Positions 7,181 through 17,440 are shown, counted from the stretch's first letter. The stretch: DNA of 64,000 bases from Haoranjiania flava (GCF_025631005.1 NZ_JAOTPL010000001.1:1-64000), one strand, 5' to 3'. Program-made: numbers and translations. Notes: generated by a model from the letters alone, not told the origin.

Positions 7181-7637
7181 ACTTGCATAGTTACAAAAAG
7201 TTATTCATCGCTATTAACCGCATCTTGTCTATCCGGCAATTGACAAAGCATTTGCAACTATTCAAATTTTTTTTCTTTGCTAAGCATATTACAAATGGCT
7301 GCCGCTAACACATTGATTACAGATGCCGACTTAATTTATTCTTCACTGTATTATCGGACGCCAGGATTTGTTTAGAGCTAAGATAGCACTTTATCATCAC
7401 ACTTGAGAGTTCTGTTTCGAACTTATGCATTGTAAAAGCAGATTGCCTGAGGGTTATCGATTTGAATAGCAATTAATGGCCGGACAGGTCAAAAATAATT
7501 ATCTCTGTGGATAGCTTGAGAATTATTTATTCACTGAATAATAAAAAAGGAAAAATCATCAGATGGTTGATAAAGCAATATTAACTAAGAAGCAAAGCCA
7601 TGTTTAATTATATTTAAACACTGTTAAGTTTTATGGG
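7181..7637. other. Intergenic stretch without a recognisable gene
   Basis: These 457 bases separate the divergently placed APH-like start from the end of the LytTR regulator gene. Only short reading frames without family features occur, and I saw no convincing hairpin, tRNA or repeat. It must hold the APH promoter. Confidence 0.5.
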
Positions 7638-8381
7638 TCAATTCCATTTACCAATAAATTGTGAGAAGATATCCTTATACTGATGGCCCACGTTGATCAG
7701 TATCTTGCCAATATGTACTGAGCTTTTGGTCATCGAAGTGATCTTGTCCAGCGAAATAATAAACGAACGATGTACGCGCATGAAACGTTTCGCGGGTAAT
7801 TTTTCTTCCAAGGCCTTCAGGCTGGTGAGGGAGAGTAATGGTATTTCTGTATTCTTTAATTGAACTTTCACATAATCCTTCAACCCTTCAATATACAAGA
7901 TATCGTCCAAGGCTATGCGTACGAGTTGATATTCTACTTTTAAAAAGATATAATGCTCATGGGTGTGTTCAGGCTCATTTGAGATAACGGGTGGTGTAGC
8001 ACGTCTATTCAGTAACTCTGTGTAATGTAAAGCTTTATTGCCTGCACGCAGGAACTCTTCATAGTTAAAAGGTTTTAGCAGGTAATCCAGCGCATCTACC
8101 TGATAGCCTTCAATGGCAAACTGATGATGAGCAGTTGTAAATATAATGTGTGGTTTATTCGTTCGTTTATCCAGGGCTCGCGCCAGTTGAATGCCGTTAA
8201 GGTCGGGCATTTGTATGTCCAGGAACACTACGTCTATCTTCTGCGTGTGAATCGCATTCAATGCGTGCAAAGCATTTGAATATTTTCCCACCAGTTTAAA
8301 AAATGGAGTCTGTTCAATAAATTTGCTCACCTGCTCTAACGCCAGGGGTTCATCATCTACTGCTATGCAATTTAAAGTCAT
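7638..8381 (-). CDS. LytTR-family response regulator
   Basis: A 247-residue regulator with an N-terminal receiver (CIAVDDEPLALEQVSKFIEQ, phosphoacceptor in VVFLDIQMPDLNG, conserved Lys in DALDYLLKPFN) and a C-terminal LytTR DNA-binding domain (ILYIEGLKDYVKVQLKN, RVHRSFIISLDKI). It is translationally coupled to the histidine kinase upstream by a 4-base ATGA overlap, so the pair forms a two-component system. The target is not evident; the nearest divergent genes are the VanZ-like and outer-membrane barrel genes. LytTR pairs of this type are numerous in Bacteroidota and are usually not assignable by sequence alone. Confidence 0.92.
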   Translation of the reverse strand: MTLNCIAVDDEPLALEQVSKFIEQTPFFKLVGKYSNALHALNAIHTQKIDVVFLDIQMPDLNGIQLARALDKRTNKPHIIFTTAHHQFAIEGYQVDALDYLLKPFNYEEFLRAGNKALHYTELLNRRATPPVISNEPEHTHEHYIFLKVEYQLVRIALDDILYIEGLKDYVKVQLKNTEIPLLSLTSLKALEEKLPAKRFMRVHRSFIISLDKITSMTKSSVHIGKILINVGHQYKDIFSQFIGKWN

Positions 8382-9457
8382 GATAAATTAAGAATTAAGT
8401 GAACAGTATATTCATTATCCGCATTCAGTTCGCATATATCCAATTTATGCTTACCGGGATAAAGCAAATCAAGCCGCCGCCTTGTATTTACCAGGCCAAT
8501 ACCGCTGTTAGTATCTATATCAACACTAAAGTCATTTATAATCGCATTCTTTATGGTAATATCAAGCATGCTGGCGCGTTGCAGGATGCGGATGTCGATG
8601 TGGCTTCGCTGAGTTGCGCTCACTCCATGCTTAAATGCGTTTTCCAGGAAAGGCAGTAGCAGCATGGGCGACATAGACATATCCACTAAGTCAGAAGGCG
8701 TATCAATACGCACCTTCACCGCATCAGTCAGCCTCAGTTGCATCAGTTTGATATAATCTTTCACAAAGGCAATTTCCTGGCTCAATAGTGTCTCTTCCTG
8801 ATGCGTTTCATAAAGCAGGTACCGCATCATGCGCGAAAGCCGGTGAATGGCCTGGCGTGCCATCTCCGCATCAACCGTTGTAAGTACATAAATATTATTC
8901 AACGTATTAAAGAAAAAGTGAGGGTTGATTTGCGCCTTAAGGTATGATAATTCCGAAGTTATTTTATCTTTCTCCAGTTCGTCTCGTTTTTGCTTGTCTT
9001 TCTGCCACTTCCCAATGGTCGCCAGGCTGGTGCTGATACCCAGCACTAGTACAGAAATCACTAAAGTAAAAACTTGCAATATATTTTCTCCGCGATGTGC
9101 CAATATTTGCATCATCACGCGTTTATGAAAAGCCTCATTAAACAATATTTGCTGTAGGTTAAGTGCCGGCTCACTCCATCCGTCTAAAAATATGATCGCT
9201 ATAATAACACTAAGTATGATAGCAAAATAAGCTCCTGTACGATTTTTTAGCAAAAACTTCGGCACCAGAACAAACGCATTAACATAAAATGCAATCACGA
9301 GCAGGCCAAGCGTAATTACTTGCCTGACCCAGAATTGATAATGAATATCAATACCTGAAAGGAATGGAACATAAAAGAAAATAGCCAGCCCGAATACACA
9401 CCATGCCAGAACATGCACCAATAGCGTGATCCGTTTATTTTTTGATAGGTGTATCAT
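8378..9457 (-). CDS. LytS/YehU-type sensor histidine kinase
   Basis: A 359-residue membrane kinase. The N-terminal half has about four hydrophobic segments (LLVHVLAWCVFGLAIFFY, VITLGLLVIAFYVNAFVLV, AIILSVIIAIIFL, TLVISVLVLGIS). A coiled linker then leads into the His_kinase domain with the phosphoacceptor motif LKAQINPHFFFNTLNNIYVL and an ATPase part ending SPMLLLPFLENAFKHGVSA and GIGLVNTRRRLDLLYPG. No extracellular sensor domain is present, as is normal for this class. It overlaps the regulator gene by four bases. A similar pair occurs at 46175-47958. Confidence 0.92.
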   Translation of the reverse strand: MIHLSKNKRITLLVHVLAWCVFGLAIFFYVPFLSGIDIHYQFWVRQVITLGLLVIAFYVNAFVLVPKFLLKNRTGAYFAIILSVIIAIIFLDGWSEPALNLQQILFNEAFHKRVMMQILAHRGENILQVFTLVISVLVLGISTSLATIGKWQKDKQKRDELEKDKITSELSYLKAQINPHFFFNTLNNIYVLTTVDAEMARQAIHRLSRMMRYLLYETHQEETLLSQEIAFVKDYIKLMQLRLTDAVKVRIDTPSDLVDMSMSPMLLLPFLENAFKHGVSATQRSHIDIRILQRASMLDITIKNAIINDFSVDIDTNSGIGLVNTRRRLDLLYPGKHKLDICELNADNEYTVHLILNLS

Positions 9458-9665
9458 GGATTTATAAAGTAGGCAATATAACCTATTTAGAAATTACCTG
9501 CAAACGCAACCGCCGGCGCCCCGTTTTTTACCGACGAATAGTAAATTATTATCTGCTAACTTCTAAAACAATCCTTGGTCGCATACACACCTCTCCCCGT
9601 CTGTGTTCATAAGCTTGCTATCTATTACGTTTTTTGGTAGTTGAATAAAGTTTTTGTTTTGTCTT

Positions 9666-10064
9666 ATGAAGATCCGCTTAATAACAATATTTATCTTCTT
9701 TACCTATTGTGCATTCCTCATCAAAGTTATGGTATTTAAAGACGTGCCATTCATCAGAATCGGATGGATGATGATTTATTTTGGAGCTTGGCAAACAGAC
9801 CCGGCCAACTTAATACTCTTCAAGACCATTTTAATATACCTGCCTGGCGGCAAGGGTTTCATCATCGGTGGCATCAATCTTATCGGGAACACTGTACTGG
9901 TTATTCCTGTCGGGTTACGCAGCCCTATTAAAATTACGGATCGCACTACTATAAGAAACTCAGCCGGTGCCATTTCAGCATCAGGTTTAAAGATAGGTAA
10001 CAGGGTAACGATAGTCATATTCAATCAGATAAAGACGGGAAGAAAATTTCAGCCACCGTTTTAG
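9666..10064 (+). CDS. VanZ-like membrane protein, C-terminus atypical or truncated
   Basis: A 132-residue protein starting MKIRLITIFIFFTYCAFLIK. The stretch DPANLILFKTILIYLPGGKG, FIIGGINLIGNTVLVIPVG matches the VanZ pattern (N-L-I-P-F..I, then I-N-L-x-G-N-x-x-x-F-x-P-x-G). After this the protein becomes polar and ends without the usual third helix and D-D-x-x-x-N-x-x-G motif, so the C-terminus looks truncated or frameshifted. VanZ relatives in Bacteroidota are small membrane proteins of uncertain role. The ATG at 9666 is preferred to a TTG at 9654. It precedes the large barrel gene by 24 bases. Confidence 0.5.
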   Translation: MKIRLITIFIFFTYCAFLIKVMVFKDVPFIRIGWMMIYFGAWQTDPANLILFKTILIYLPGGKGFIIGGINLIGNTVLVIPVGLRSPIKITDRTTIRNSAGAISASGLKIGNRVTIVIFNQIKTGRKFQPPF

Positions 10065-10088
10065 TCTGCAACGCACAAAATTAAAAAT

Positions 10089-12881
10089 ATGAAAACGCAT
10101 TTCCTTACAGTCATCGTATTGTTTTTAACCACTCAATTGTATGCGCAAACCGGCCGCCAGGTAAGTGGTGTTGTAAACAATGCGGAAGGCACAGCACTGC
10201 CTGGAGCAACGATCAAATTATTAACCGCTAAGGACAGCTTAGTTGTTGCCGCTGATGACCAGGGCAGGTATCACTTTCTTTCAGTGCCGGTTAATCAGTT
10301 CAGCCTGCTGGTTACTTCTATTGGTTATCAGCAGGCAAAGTATAGCTATAGGCTTCCGCCCGGCAGATTGGCTGTCGAACTATCGCCGGTCATTTTGAAA
10401 AGCGATACAACTACACTTAGAGACGTTACCGTTAGCAGCATTACCGCTGTGAGAATGAAGGAGGACACGATTGAATATAATGTTGCAGCATACAAAGTGC
10501 GTAAAGGTGCCGTAATAGAAGATGCACTTAAAAAAATGCCGGGATTGGAAGTTAGCAGAGACGGCAGCATCTCTGTACAGGGCAAACAGGTAAGTAAAGT
10601 ACAACTGAATGGAAAGGATTACATGGCCGGTGATGTAAAAAGCCTTACCCGAAATTTACCTGCAGAACTGGTGCAGAATGTGCAGGTAATAGATGATCAC
10701 GGCGATCAGGCCAGGCTTACAGGAATTAAAACCAGCGATGCACAAAAGGTGATGAACATCAATATAAGAAAAGACAAGAATCATGGTTATTTTGCCCTGG
10801 CAACAGCAGGTGGTGGCGGTGATATGATTCCTCAAAGCAGGGGCGGAAGGAATAACGGACGCTATGCGGCTTACACTAACATATTTAATTTCGAAGGCCA
10901 GCGGCAGATCACCCTTTCAGGAGACCTTAACAATACCAACACAAGCCTGTTCGATTTTAGCGAAAGTGGAAGAAAAGGTCCGCCCGATCTGTTTGGCGAT
11001 AAACAGAATGGTATAACTACTGTGCGCTCATTGGGATTTAACTATCGTGATGATTGGGGAAAACAGCTCACTGTTTATGGAAGCTACAGCGTTGCGGAGA
11101 ATGGAGTAAACACTATTTCACTAACAATAAGAGATAACCTATCGGGGCAATCCGCGTCCACACAGACGAGCAATAGCAACAGGAATGACCGTAATTTGAA
11201 TCACCGCGCTCATTTCAATATAGAGTTCAGGCCAGATACCCTGAACTATTTTAAACTTATGCCCACGTTTTCTTATGGTAATATGCGCACCAATGAATCT
11301 GTTGCAAGCAGGTTGCAGGCAAGCAATGACAGCGGTGCTTTAATGTCGGACTATACCAGAAGTTTGCAGGCCCGTTCTTCATCAATCAATTTTGGAATCA
11401 GTGCATTATACAATCATCGCTTTCGCAGGCGGGGACGCAATATGAATATATTGCTCAACGGCTGTACGGTAACAAGTGATCGGTACGAAAATCCTGTTTA
11501 CAATTTTATGGCAGGCACAGCAAATGCTCCGGCAAACCAGATCATCAATACAAGCGGGCGTACAGACAGTGCAGGTGTATCGTTGTCGTATCTGGAACCA
11601 GTAGGTAAAAAGTCATACTTCGAATTCAATTACAATTTTCAGAACACCAGTATAACAGCAGACCGGTTGACGGACACTCTTTCCGCTACCGGCGAAGTAA
11701 ACCGTGCATCCGATCTGAGTAATGATTATAAGTTCGATTTCATGATCAACCGTTTTGGAGTCAACTACCGGCTTATAGAAAAGAAATACAATGTTACATT
11801 AGGTTTCGCCGCGCAGCCAGCCTTACTCCAGGGCTCATCATCAGCTATGGCCAGCACGCGTAAGACATCCCTCAACTTTTCTCCCGTACTGCGGTATGTA
11901 TACAACTTCTCAGATCTTCAGGCCATAGCCGTTAACTTTTCGGGAGAAAGCAGTTCGCCGTCTTATTATCAATTGCAGCCGGTAACCGATTTTTCTAATG
12001 CCAATTATCCTGTTCAGGGTAACCCCACACTACTGCCGGAGTATAACAATACCCTGCAGCTCAGGTATAACAAATTCGGTGATGGAACAGGTAAGACCTT
12101 TTTTACCACCTTGAGCTTTACACAGACCAATCACAAGATTGTAGTCAATACGGTCACTTATCCCGGCAATTATATACCCGACCCTAAATTGGCCGGCACC
12201 ATACTCACCAACTATCGTAACACTTCAGGCTTTTACAATGTTTCCGGCAATTACGTGCTCTCCGGTGCCTGGGCCAAACGTAAATATACCTGGCTGTTGA
12301 ATGGCAACATTTCTTATAACAACAATATAGCTTACCTCACTGATGTCCTCGACTCCAAGGGCATGAATCAAGCGATAAGAAAAAACATCGCCAAAATCCT
12401 AATACTCGCGCAGGGTGCTCGTTTCAGGGCAGATATCCTTGATGTGATAGATGCGGACGTCAGCGCCAATTACCTGATCAGCCATTCCGGGAATGCCATA
12501 CCGGATGCTGATCTGAACAAGAATTTTCAAACCATTACCCTCGGCACTAGCGGCAAACTGTATTTTTTAAAGAACTGGACGCTGGGCTACACCTACAATA
12601 AGACGATTTATAAATATTTCCAGGGAGCCGCTAACCCAAATTTGTTCGATACCTATATTGAGTTCCGCTTTCTAAAGCAAAACATGGCTGCCATTCGTTT
12701 TTCAGTCTATGATCTGTTTAATGAAAATACAGGTTTTTCCTCAGCGCAAACTGCGCATAATATTATACAAACCAACGTAAAGCGTTTAGGCCGTTACTTT
12801 CTTCTCAGCTTTACATTCAGGCTACAAAAGTTTGCCGGGAAGGTTCCGCAGGAAGCGCCAGGCATGGACAATGGTGGTTGA
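10089..12881 (+). CDS. Outer-membrane beta-barrel protein with carboxypeptidase-regulatory-like domain
   Basis: A 930-residue outer-membrane protein. A signal peptide (to LYAQ, residues 1-20) is followed by a CarboxypepD_reg-like domain (VSGVVNNAEGTALPGATIKL, residues 25-110) and a plug-like part (KGAVIEDALKKMPGLEVSRD, VQGKQVSKVQLNGKDYMAGD). Most of the rest is a long barrel rich in alternating aromatic strands. This is the OMP_b-brl_3 class of TonB-receptor-like proteins common in Bacteroidota. It lacks the C-terminal aromatic residue of classic receptors and ends in a Gly/Pro/Asp tail. Substrate is not predictable. The divergent LytS/LytTR pair could regulate it, but nothing direct shows this. 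Confidence 0.85.
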   Translation: MKTHFLTVIVLFLTTQLYAQTGRQVSGVVNNAEGTALPGATIKLLTAKDSLVVAADDQGRYHFLSVPVNQFSLLVTSIGYQQAKYSYRLPPGRLAVELSPVILKSDTTTLRDVTVSSITAVRMKEDTIEYNVAAYKVRKGAVIEDALKKMPGLEVSRDGSISVQGKQVSKVQLNGKDYMAGDVKSLTRNLPAELVQNVQVIDDHGDQARLTGIKTSDAQKVMNINIRKDKNHGYFALATAGGGGDMIPQSRGGRNNGRYAAYTNIFNFEGQRQITLSGDLNNTNTSLFDFSESGRKGPPDLFGDKQNGITTVRSLGFNYRDDWGKQLTVYGSYSVAENGVNTISLTIRDNLSGQSASTQTSNSNRNDRNLNHRAHFNIEFRPDTLNYFKLMPTFSYGNMRTNESVASRLQASNDSGALMSDYTRSLQARSSSINFGISALYNHRFRRRGRNMNILLNGCTVTSDRYENPVYNFMAGTANAPANQIINTSGRTDSAGVSLSYLEPVGKKSYFEFNYNFQNTSITADRLTDTLSATGEVNRASDLSNDYKFDFMINRFGVNYRLIEKKYNVTLGFAAQPALLQGSSSAMASTRKTSLNFSPVLRYVYNFSDLQAIAVNFSGESSSPSYYQLQPVTDFSNANYPVQGNPTLLPEYNNTLQLRYNKFGDGTGKTFFTTLSFTQTNHKIVVNTVTYPGNYIPDPKLAGTILTNYRNTSGFYNVSGNYVLSGAWAKRKYTWLLNGNISYNNNIAYLTDVLDSKGMNQAIRKNIAKILILAQGARFRADILDVIDADVSANYLISHSGNAIPDADLNKNFQTITLGTSGKLYFLKNWTLGYTYNKTIYKYFQGAANPNLFDTYIEFRFLKQNMAAIRFSVYDLFNENTGFSSAQTAHNIIQTNVKRLGRYFLLSFTFRLQKFAGKVPQEAPGMDNGG

Positions 12882-12939
12882 TCGTAGGTTTGTTTTTTTG
12901 GAAATATTAGCTTAAATATGTATTCCTTAGAAAAATATA

Positions 12940-13479
12940 ATGACGATAAAACCACTCTACAATATTGATCAAGCACACCTCGGCAACTGGGGCCATAATG
13001 GCTATAGGTCTGGCTGGAAATATGAAGCAGTAAGGGAAGCAGGCAATGAAGGCTTTCACTTCATAATCAAGCCCCGAAAGCTGGAAGAGACTTTTGTAAA
13101 GTACTGGCACATGGATACCAAAGACATCCTGGAACTGAATGAAATTGCTGCGCAAGGGCATTCTTTTGGCGCTTACGATAATGGTAAACTTATCGGCTAT
13201 ATTATCTGTGAGGACAGGGACTGGAATAACACGCTGTTTATAGAGACTTTTCTTATCGCGGAAAGCTACCGCGGAAAAGGTATAGGTTCGCTTCTTATAA
13301 CCGAGTTAATAAAACATGCCGGTGAAAAGAAGTACCGGCTTATAGAGCTTGAAGTGCAGAACACGAATTTTCCGGCCATAATGTTCTATCAAAAAAATGG
13401 CTTTTCGATTACCGGCCTTAATTTGAAGTTGTATAATAAGCTTGATGAGATAGCACTTTATATGACAGTTGAGCTATGA
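12940..13479 (+). CDS. GNAT-family N-acetyltransferase
   Basis: A 179-residue protein. The acetyl-CoA binding motif A is clear: IETFLIAESYRGKGIGSLLI with the R-G-x-G-I-G turn, followed by ELEVQNTNFPAIMFYQKNGF, the usual N-x-x-A-x-x-F-Y-x-K-x-G-F motif B. The first 65 residues precede the GNAT fold and show no known domain. The substrate cannot be inferred. It stands alone between the barrel protein and the siderophore locus, on the same strand as both. Confidence 0.85.
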   Translation: MTIKPLYNIDQAHLGNWGHNGYRSGWKYEAVREAGNEGFHFIIKPRKLEETFVKYWHMDTKDILELNEIAAQGHSFGAYDNGKLIGYIICEDRDWNNTLFIETFLIAESYRGKGIGSLLITELIKHAGEKKYRLIELEVQNTNFPAIMFYQKNGFSITGLNLKLYNKLDEIALYMTVEL

Positions 13480-13834
13480 GGCGTTATGCTCCGCAATTAT
13501 GTACAAAGTATTCATTGCTTACCCAGCTACAACCATTATCCGGAATTTCTAAGCCTGTAACAAGCAAGAAGCAACTACGTCTATTACAGTAAATGCCCAG
13601 TTATTATGCACAGCTCTCTGCCTGGTTTCGACGCGCCGCTGACATAGCCGGTTTGAAACCTCTGGTACTATCTTTTGATATGGTTGAAGCAGGAAAATCA
13701 CCAATATCATCTAAGCGCTTTGCAATTGTGAATTTCACAGCTTTTCTTCCATTCACGGCATCAATACTTCTTTTTGCGTTACCTGGTAGCTCAAGTAATG
13801 CTGGAATTTTGCGGCAATTCAAATATAATTTAAA
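13480..13834. other. Intergenic stretch upstream of the TonB-dependent receptor
   Basis: These 355 bases contain short open frames on both strands (81 and 72 codons), neither with a recognisable family. The region should include the promoter of the siderophore receptor gene. I found no clear Fur-type palindrome. Confidence 0.4.
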
Positions 13835-16237
13835 ATGATTCTAAATAGACCGGTAATAGTTGCTCCGAAAAAATGTATAATCTTTATTTTAGTATGGCTA
13901 TTCACGTTGCCTTACTCATTTTCCCAATCGAAAAATGGAAGATTATCCGGAAGCGTATACGCTGAGGAAAGGATCCCTGTCCCTGATGCCATCATTTCCA
14001 TTTCAACACTATCATTAACTACTCATACAAATATTAAGGGTGACTTTTCTTTTAATAAGATTGCTGCGGGAACCTACGAAATTAGCGTAAATGCGATGGG
14101 GTATAAAGAAGTGAAGCAGACTATTTACATCAGCGAAGGCAAACAAAACACGATAGAAATAAAATTGGCGCCGCATGCCGCCACGTTAGAAACTATAACT
14201 CTAACTGCCGAAAAAAGGACAACGCTTTTACAAAAAACACCTGTTTCGGTATCGGTGTTGAACGCAAGAAAAGTTGAAGCTTATCGGCTTTGGTCAATGA
14301 AAGATCTGAGTGCTGTTGTACCCAATCTGCTCGTTGCCCACGTAGGCAGTGATCTGCCTTCTTACGCCATCAGGGGTATGTATTCCAATGCAGTTGACCA
14401 GTCTGTGTCCGTATATGTTGACGGAATTATCCAGTATGATGCTGACAATACATTACGTAATTTATACAATATTGAGCGTATTGAGGTGCTGCGAGGGCCG
14501 CAAGGAACTTTGTACGGGAGAAATGCCATGGCAGGCGTAATCAATATCATTTCCAAAAAACCTGGCAATGTAACGTCCGGCTGTGCGGAAATCTCGTTGG
14601 GAAACTACGGAACACAACGCTATTCGGCAGGAATTACTACCCCGATTGTAAAAGACAAATTGTTTGCAGGACTTTCAGGAAGTTACAATAAGACAAACGG
14701 TTATTACACCAACTCATTCGACAATCAGAAGTTGGACAAAAACGATCAGTTAGAGGGCAGCTTACATCTGCGGTACCTGCCGTTTGTGAACTGGGCCTTC
14801 TTCCTGAATGTAAAGGCACAGCAGACTTTCAATCATGGTACATTCCCGTATATAAGGAACGATAGCATTGCACTGGCAGACGGCTATGTAACTGCCCAAA
14901 ACGCGAAGGGTGTGCACCGCAGGCACATATACAGTGCAGCATTATCTGCACAGCATTACGGCAAATGGTTTGACCTGGCAAGCATTACCGGGTTTCAGTA
15001 TACTGACAAATTCGTGGCCAAAGGACTTTGGGACGGCGATTGGTCTGCTTACGATTTTTTTGAAATGGGATATGGAGGTCGTCCGAAAGACAACAGTGGC
15101 CGAACGTTCACACAGGAAATACGCCTCAACAGTGCCAACGAAACTTCTGATAAATGGAGTTGGACGGCAGGAGCATTCTATATGTATCATCCGGAAAAGG
15201 AAACGTCCTTATTGATAGCAGGGGAAGATGCCGCTACCATCCTGGATAATCCTTATGCTCCTTACACGCTTTCAACGCCATCAAAACTTACCAGTAACGG
15301 CTATGCTTTGTTCGGACAGGCAACATACAAGCCAACATCCAAACTGAACATTACCGCAGGGCTGCGGTACGACAGGGAAACCAAATATATGTACACCCAA
15401 ACCACCATGATAAAAGCGGGCTATCCCGATATGGATTTGGCAAAAAGAATAAGACTGGACGGCAAATACAGAGCCCTGTCACCAAAATTTAATATCGCTT
15501 ACCACCTCGATAATTCTATGATGGTATATGCTAATTACTCAAGAGGTTTCAGGGCAGGCGGATTAAATACAAGAAGCCTTGATCCTGATTTCTATGCTTA
15601 TGGCCCGGAGTTCAGTGACAATTTTGAACTGGGATACAAGGCGGGCTGGCTGGATCAAAAATTATTTACCAACCTGGCACTCTTCTATACTAATTGGAAT
15701 GATATGCAGGTTACTGCCTTTGGAAATACACCGGCCGAAACAGGCATACGAAATACAGGGAATGCAGAACTAAAAGAAATAGAACTGGAAATCACGACCG
15801 TTCCGGTTAAAGATCTAAGCATAGATTGTCATTTCAGTTATAATCATGGCAGCTATACAAAGTTGACCAAACCCGATGCAAGCAGCGGAACCCAAATAAA
15901 CTTAAAAAACAACCAGCTTATCATGCAGCCTGAGTATATGTCCATGCTGGCTACGCAGTATTCAAAGATCATCGCGGGCAACCTGAAAGGTACGATCCGT
16001 GGCGAATGGAGTCTTCTTGGGAAACACTACCTGAACGTGGATAACACAGTCGTCCAAAAGCCCTATTCGTTGGTTAACGCAAAGGCAGGAGTTTCGTATA
16101 ATAAAATTGAGCTGCAATTTTGGGCAAGGAATATTTTTAACGAACGCTACCTTTCATTTGTATATCCGTCCGGCGCACCCTATGCTATGCTCGGCTTTCC
16201 TGCCACATTCGGGGCAGGCATTATCGCCAAATTTTAA
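13835..16237 (+). CDS. TonB-dependent siderophore receptor-like outer-membrane protein
   Basis: An 800-residue receptor. Signal peptide to about residue 30 (LPYSFSQS), a carboxypeptidase-regulatory-like domain (GRLSGSVYAEERIPVPDAII), then a classical plug: QKTPVSVSVLNARKVEAYRL, NIERIEVLRGPQGTLYGRNA, MAGVINIISKKPG. A 22-strand-type barrel follows, with YANYSRGFRAGGLNTRSLDP near the middle and a C-terminus ending FGAGIIAKF with the terminal Phe expected for BAM recognition. The gene is followed after nine bases by an RhtX/FptX-like permease. The neighbourhood (PchR-like regulator, YbtPQ-like ABC pair) points to a ferric siderophore, perhaps of the pyochelin/yersiniabactin type, as substrate. 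The ligand is inferred, not shown. Confidence 0.88.
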   Translation: MILNRPVIVAPKKCIIFILVWLFTLPYSFSQSKNGRLSGSVYAEERIPVPDAIISISTLSLTTHTNIKGDFSFNKIAAGTYEISVNAMGYKEVKQTIYISEGKQNTIEIKLAPHAATLETITLTAEKRTTLLQKTPVSVSVLNARKVEAYRLWSMKDLSAVVPNLLVAHVGSDLPSYAIRGMYSNAVDQSVSVYVDGIIQYDADNTLRNLYNIERIEVLRGPQGTLYGRNAMAGVINIISKKPGNVTSGCAEISLGNYGTQRYSAGITTPIVKDKLFAGLSGSYNKTNGYYTNSFDNQKLDKNDQLEGSLHLRYLPFVNWAFFLNVKAQQTFNHGTFPYIRNDSIALADGYVTAQNAKGVHRRHIYSAALSAQHYGKWFDLASITGFQYTDKFVAKGLWDGDWSAYDFFEMGYGGRPKDNSGRTFTQEIRLNSANETSDKWSWTAGAFYMYHPEKETSLLIAGEDAATILDNPYAPYTLSTPSKLTSNGYALFGQATYKPTSKLNITAGLRYDRETKYMYTQTTMIKAGYPDMDLAKRIRLDGKYRALSPKFNIAYHLDNSMMVYANYSRGFRAGGLNTRSLDPDFYAYGPEFSDNFELGYKAGWLDQKLFTNLALFYTNWNDMQVTAFGNTPAETGIRNTGNAELKEIELEITTVPVKDLSIDCHFSYNHGSYTKLTKPDASSGTQINLKNNQLIMQPEYMSMLATQYSKIIAGNLKGTIRGEWSLLGKHYLNVDNTVVQKPYSLVNAKAGVSYNKIELQFWARNIFNERYLSFVYPSGAPYAMLGFPATFGAGIIAKF

Positions 16238-16246
16238 TACCCTGTT

Positions 16247-17440
16247 TTGAAAACAAATAAAAAATACACCCTGCTGATATTGCTGTTTACCACGCAAACA
16301 ATTCCCATCGCTTTTTTCGGACATGCTGTGCCGGCAATTATGCGCGACAAGGGCCTATCCCTGGAAGCAATAGGGTGGTTCCAAATGGCGCTTGCTCCTT
16401 ACGGCTTCAGCTTTTTGTGGGCCCCTGTCGTGGACAAATATGGGAGAACGTATTTTAGATGGGTAAACATCTCCACGTTATTATATGCAGTATTTATATT
16501 TCCTCTTATATTTTTTGGCTTCGACAACATGGTCCCGCTAACCATATTAGTGGCACTTGCTGTAATTTCTATGACCACGCAGGATCTGGCTGTGGACGCA
16601 TTTGCCATCAGGTCGTTAAGCGATGGTGAGAAAAGCATTGGCAATGGCATGCAGTCAGGAGGCGCCTATTTTGGTTTCCTCATCGGAGGCGGTGTGCTGT
16701 TGATGGTTTACAACGCTATTGGGTGGTCAGCCTGCATCCTTATTCTTTGTGTGCTAATTGTTCTGCCGTTATATTATACTTTAAAATATAGCAAGCATAG
16801 CACAAAAGACAATTCGGCATCTTCAATAAGCCTGAAAGATATATTTTCTTATTTCAAGGTGAAAGAGTTCCTGAGATGGATAGTGATGCTGCTGGTTATA
16901 AAGACACCGTTGGAAATCGTGTTTCAGTTTCTAAGACCTTTATTGATCGATAAAGGTTACCGGCTTGAGCAGGTAGGATTTATGTTTGGCATCATTACCA
17001 TGTCGTTTGCAATGGCCGGTGGATTTTTGGCGGGTTTATTCTTAAAAAAGAAGAGTGAAAGGATAAAATTGATAACAGCCATAACCGGCTCTGTCATCGC
17101 CATTGGTTTCGCACTGCTCATGGCTGAATATAAAGCTTTGCCCTATTCGGCTTACCTGCTCTTTTGCTCGATTATCGGCTTTGCTTGTGGCTGGAAGGCT
17201 ATGGTAGTGTTCCATATTGCCATGAACAAAGTGAGAGCGGGAAAGGAAGCTACCGATTATTCTTTTCAGAGCTTTTTAGGTTCTGTGCTTTTTATGCCCA
17301 TGTTGCCGATAAGCGGCATGCTTGCTGACAGATATGGCTACACCTTGCTGTTTAGCCTGATGGTGTTTTTTTCCCTGATTATCTTTGTAATGGTGATCCT
17401 GCTTTCAAAAGCTCGGCTGACTCAACCAGCACACGATTAG
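16247..17440 (+). CDS. MFS permease of the RhtX/FptX siderophore-uptake type
   Basis: A 397-residue protein with about twelve hydrophobic helices. It has the features of the AmpG-like RhtX/FptX branch: PAIMRDKGLSLEAIGWFQMA, YGFSFLWAPVVDKYGRTYF, and VISMTTQDLAVDAFAIRSLS. RhtX and FptX carry ferric rhizobactin and ferric pyochelin across the inner membrane. The start is TTG at 16247; the next Met is at residue 32, after the first helix, so the TTG is probably real. It sits nine bases after the receptor gene and its stop overlaps the convergent AraC-type gene by four bases. Confidence 0.8.
   Translation: MKTNKKYTLLILLFTTQTIPIAFFGHAVPAIMRDKGLSLEAIGWFQMALAPYGFSFLWAPVVDKYGRTYFRWVNISTLLYAVFIFPLIFFGFDNMVPLTILVALAVISMTTQDLAVDAFAIRSLSDGEKSIGNGMQSGGAYFGFLIGGGVLLMVYNAIGWSACILILCVLIVLPLYYTLKYSKHSTKDNSASSISLKDIFSYFKVKEFLRWIVMLLVIKTPLEIVFQFLRPLLIDKGYRLEQVGFMFGIITMSFAMAGGFLAGLFLKKKSERIKLITAITGSVIAIGFALLMAEYKALPYSAYLLFCSIIGFACGWKAMVVFHIAMNKVRAGKEATDYSFQSFLGSVLFMPMLPISGMLADRYGYTLLFSLMVFFSLIIFVMVILLSKARLTQPAHD

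Noticed and set aside
10346..10604. Overlapping minus-strand frames inside the large outer-membrane barrel gene
   Set aside because: Shadows of a well-supported plus-strand gene with a signal peptide and continuous domain structure.
13593..13838. 81-codon plus-strand frame, and a 72-codon minus-strand frame in the same place, before the siderophore receptor
   Set aside because: Neither shows a recognisable family or signal peptide; the plus frame overlaps the receptor start.
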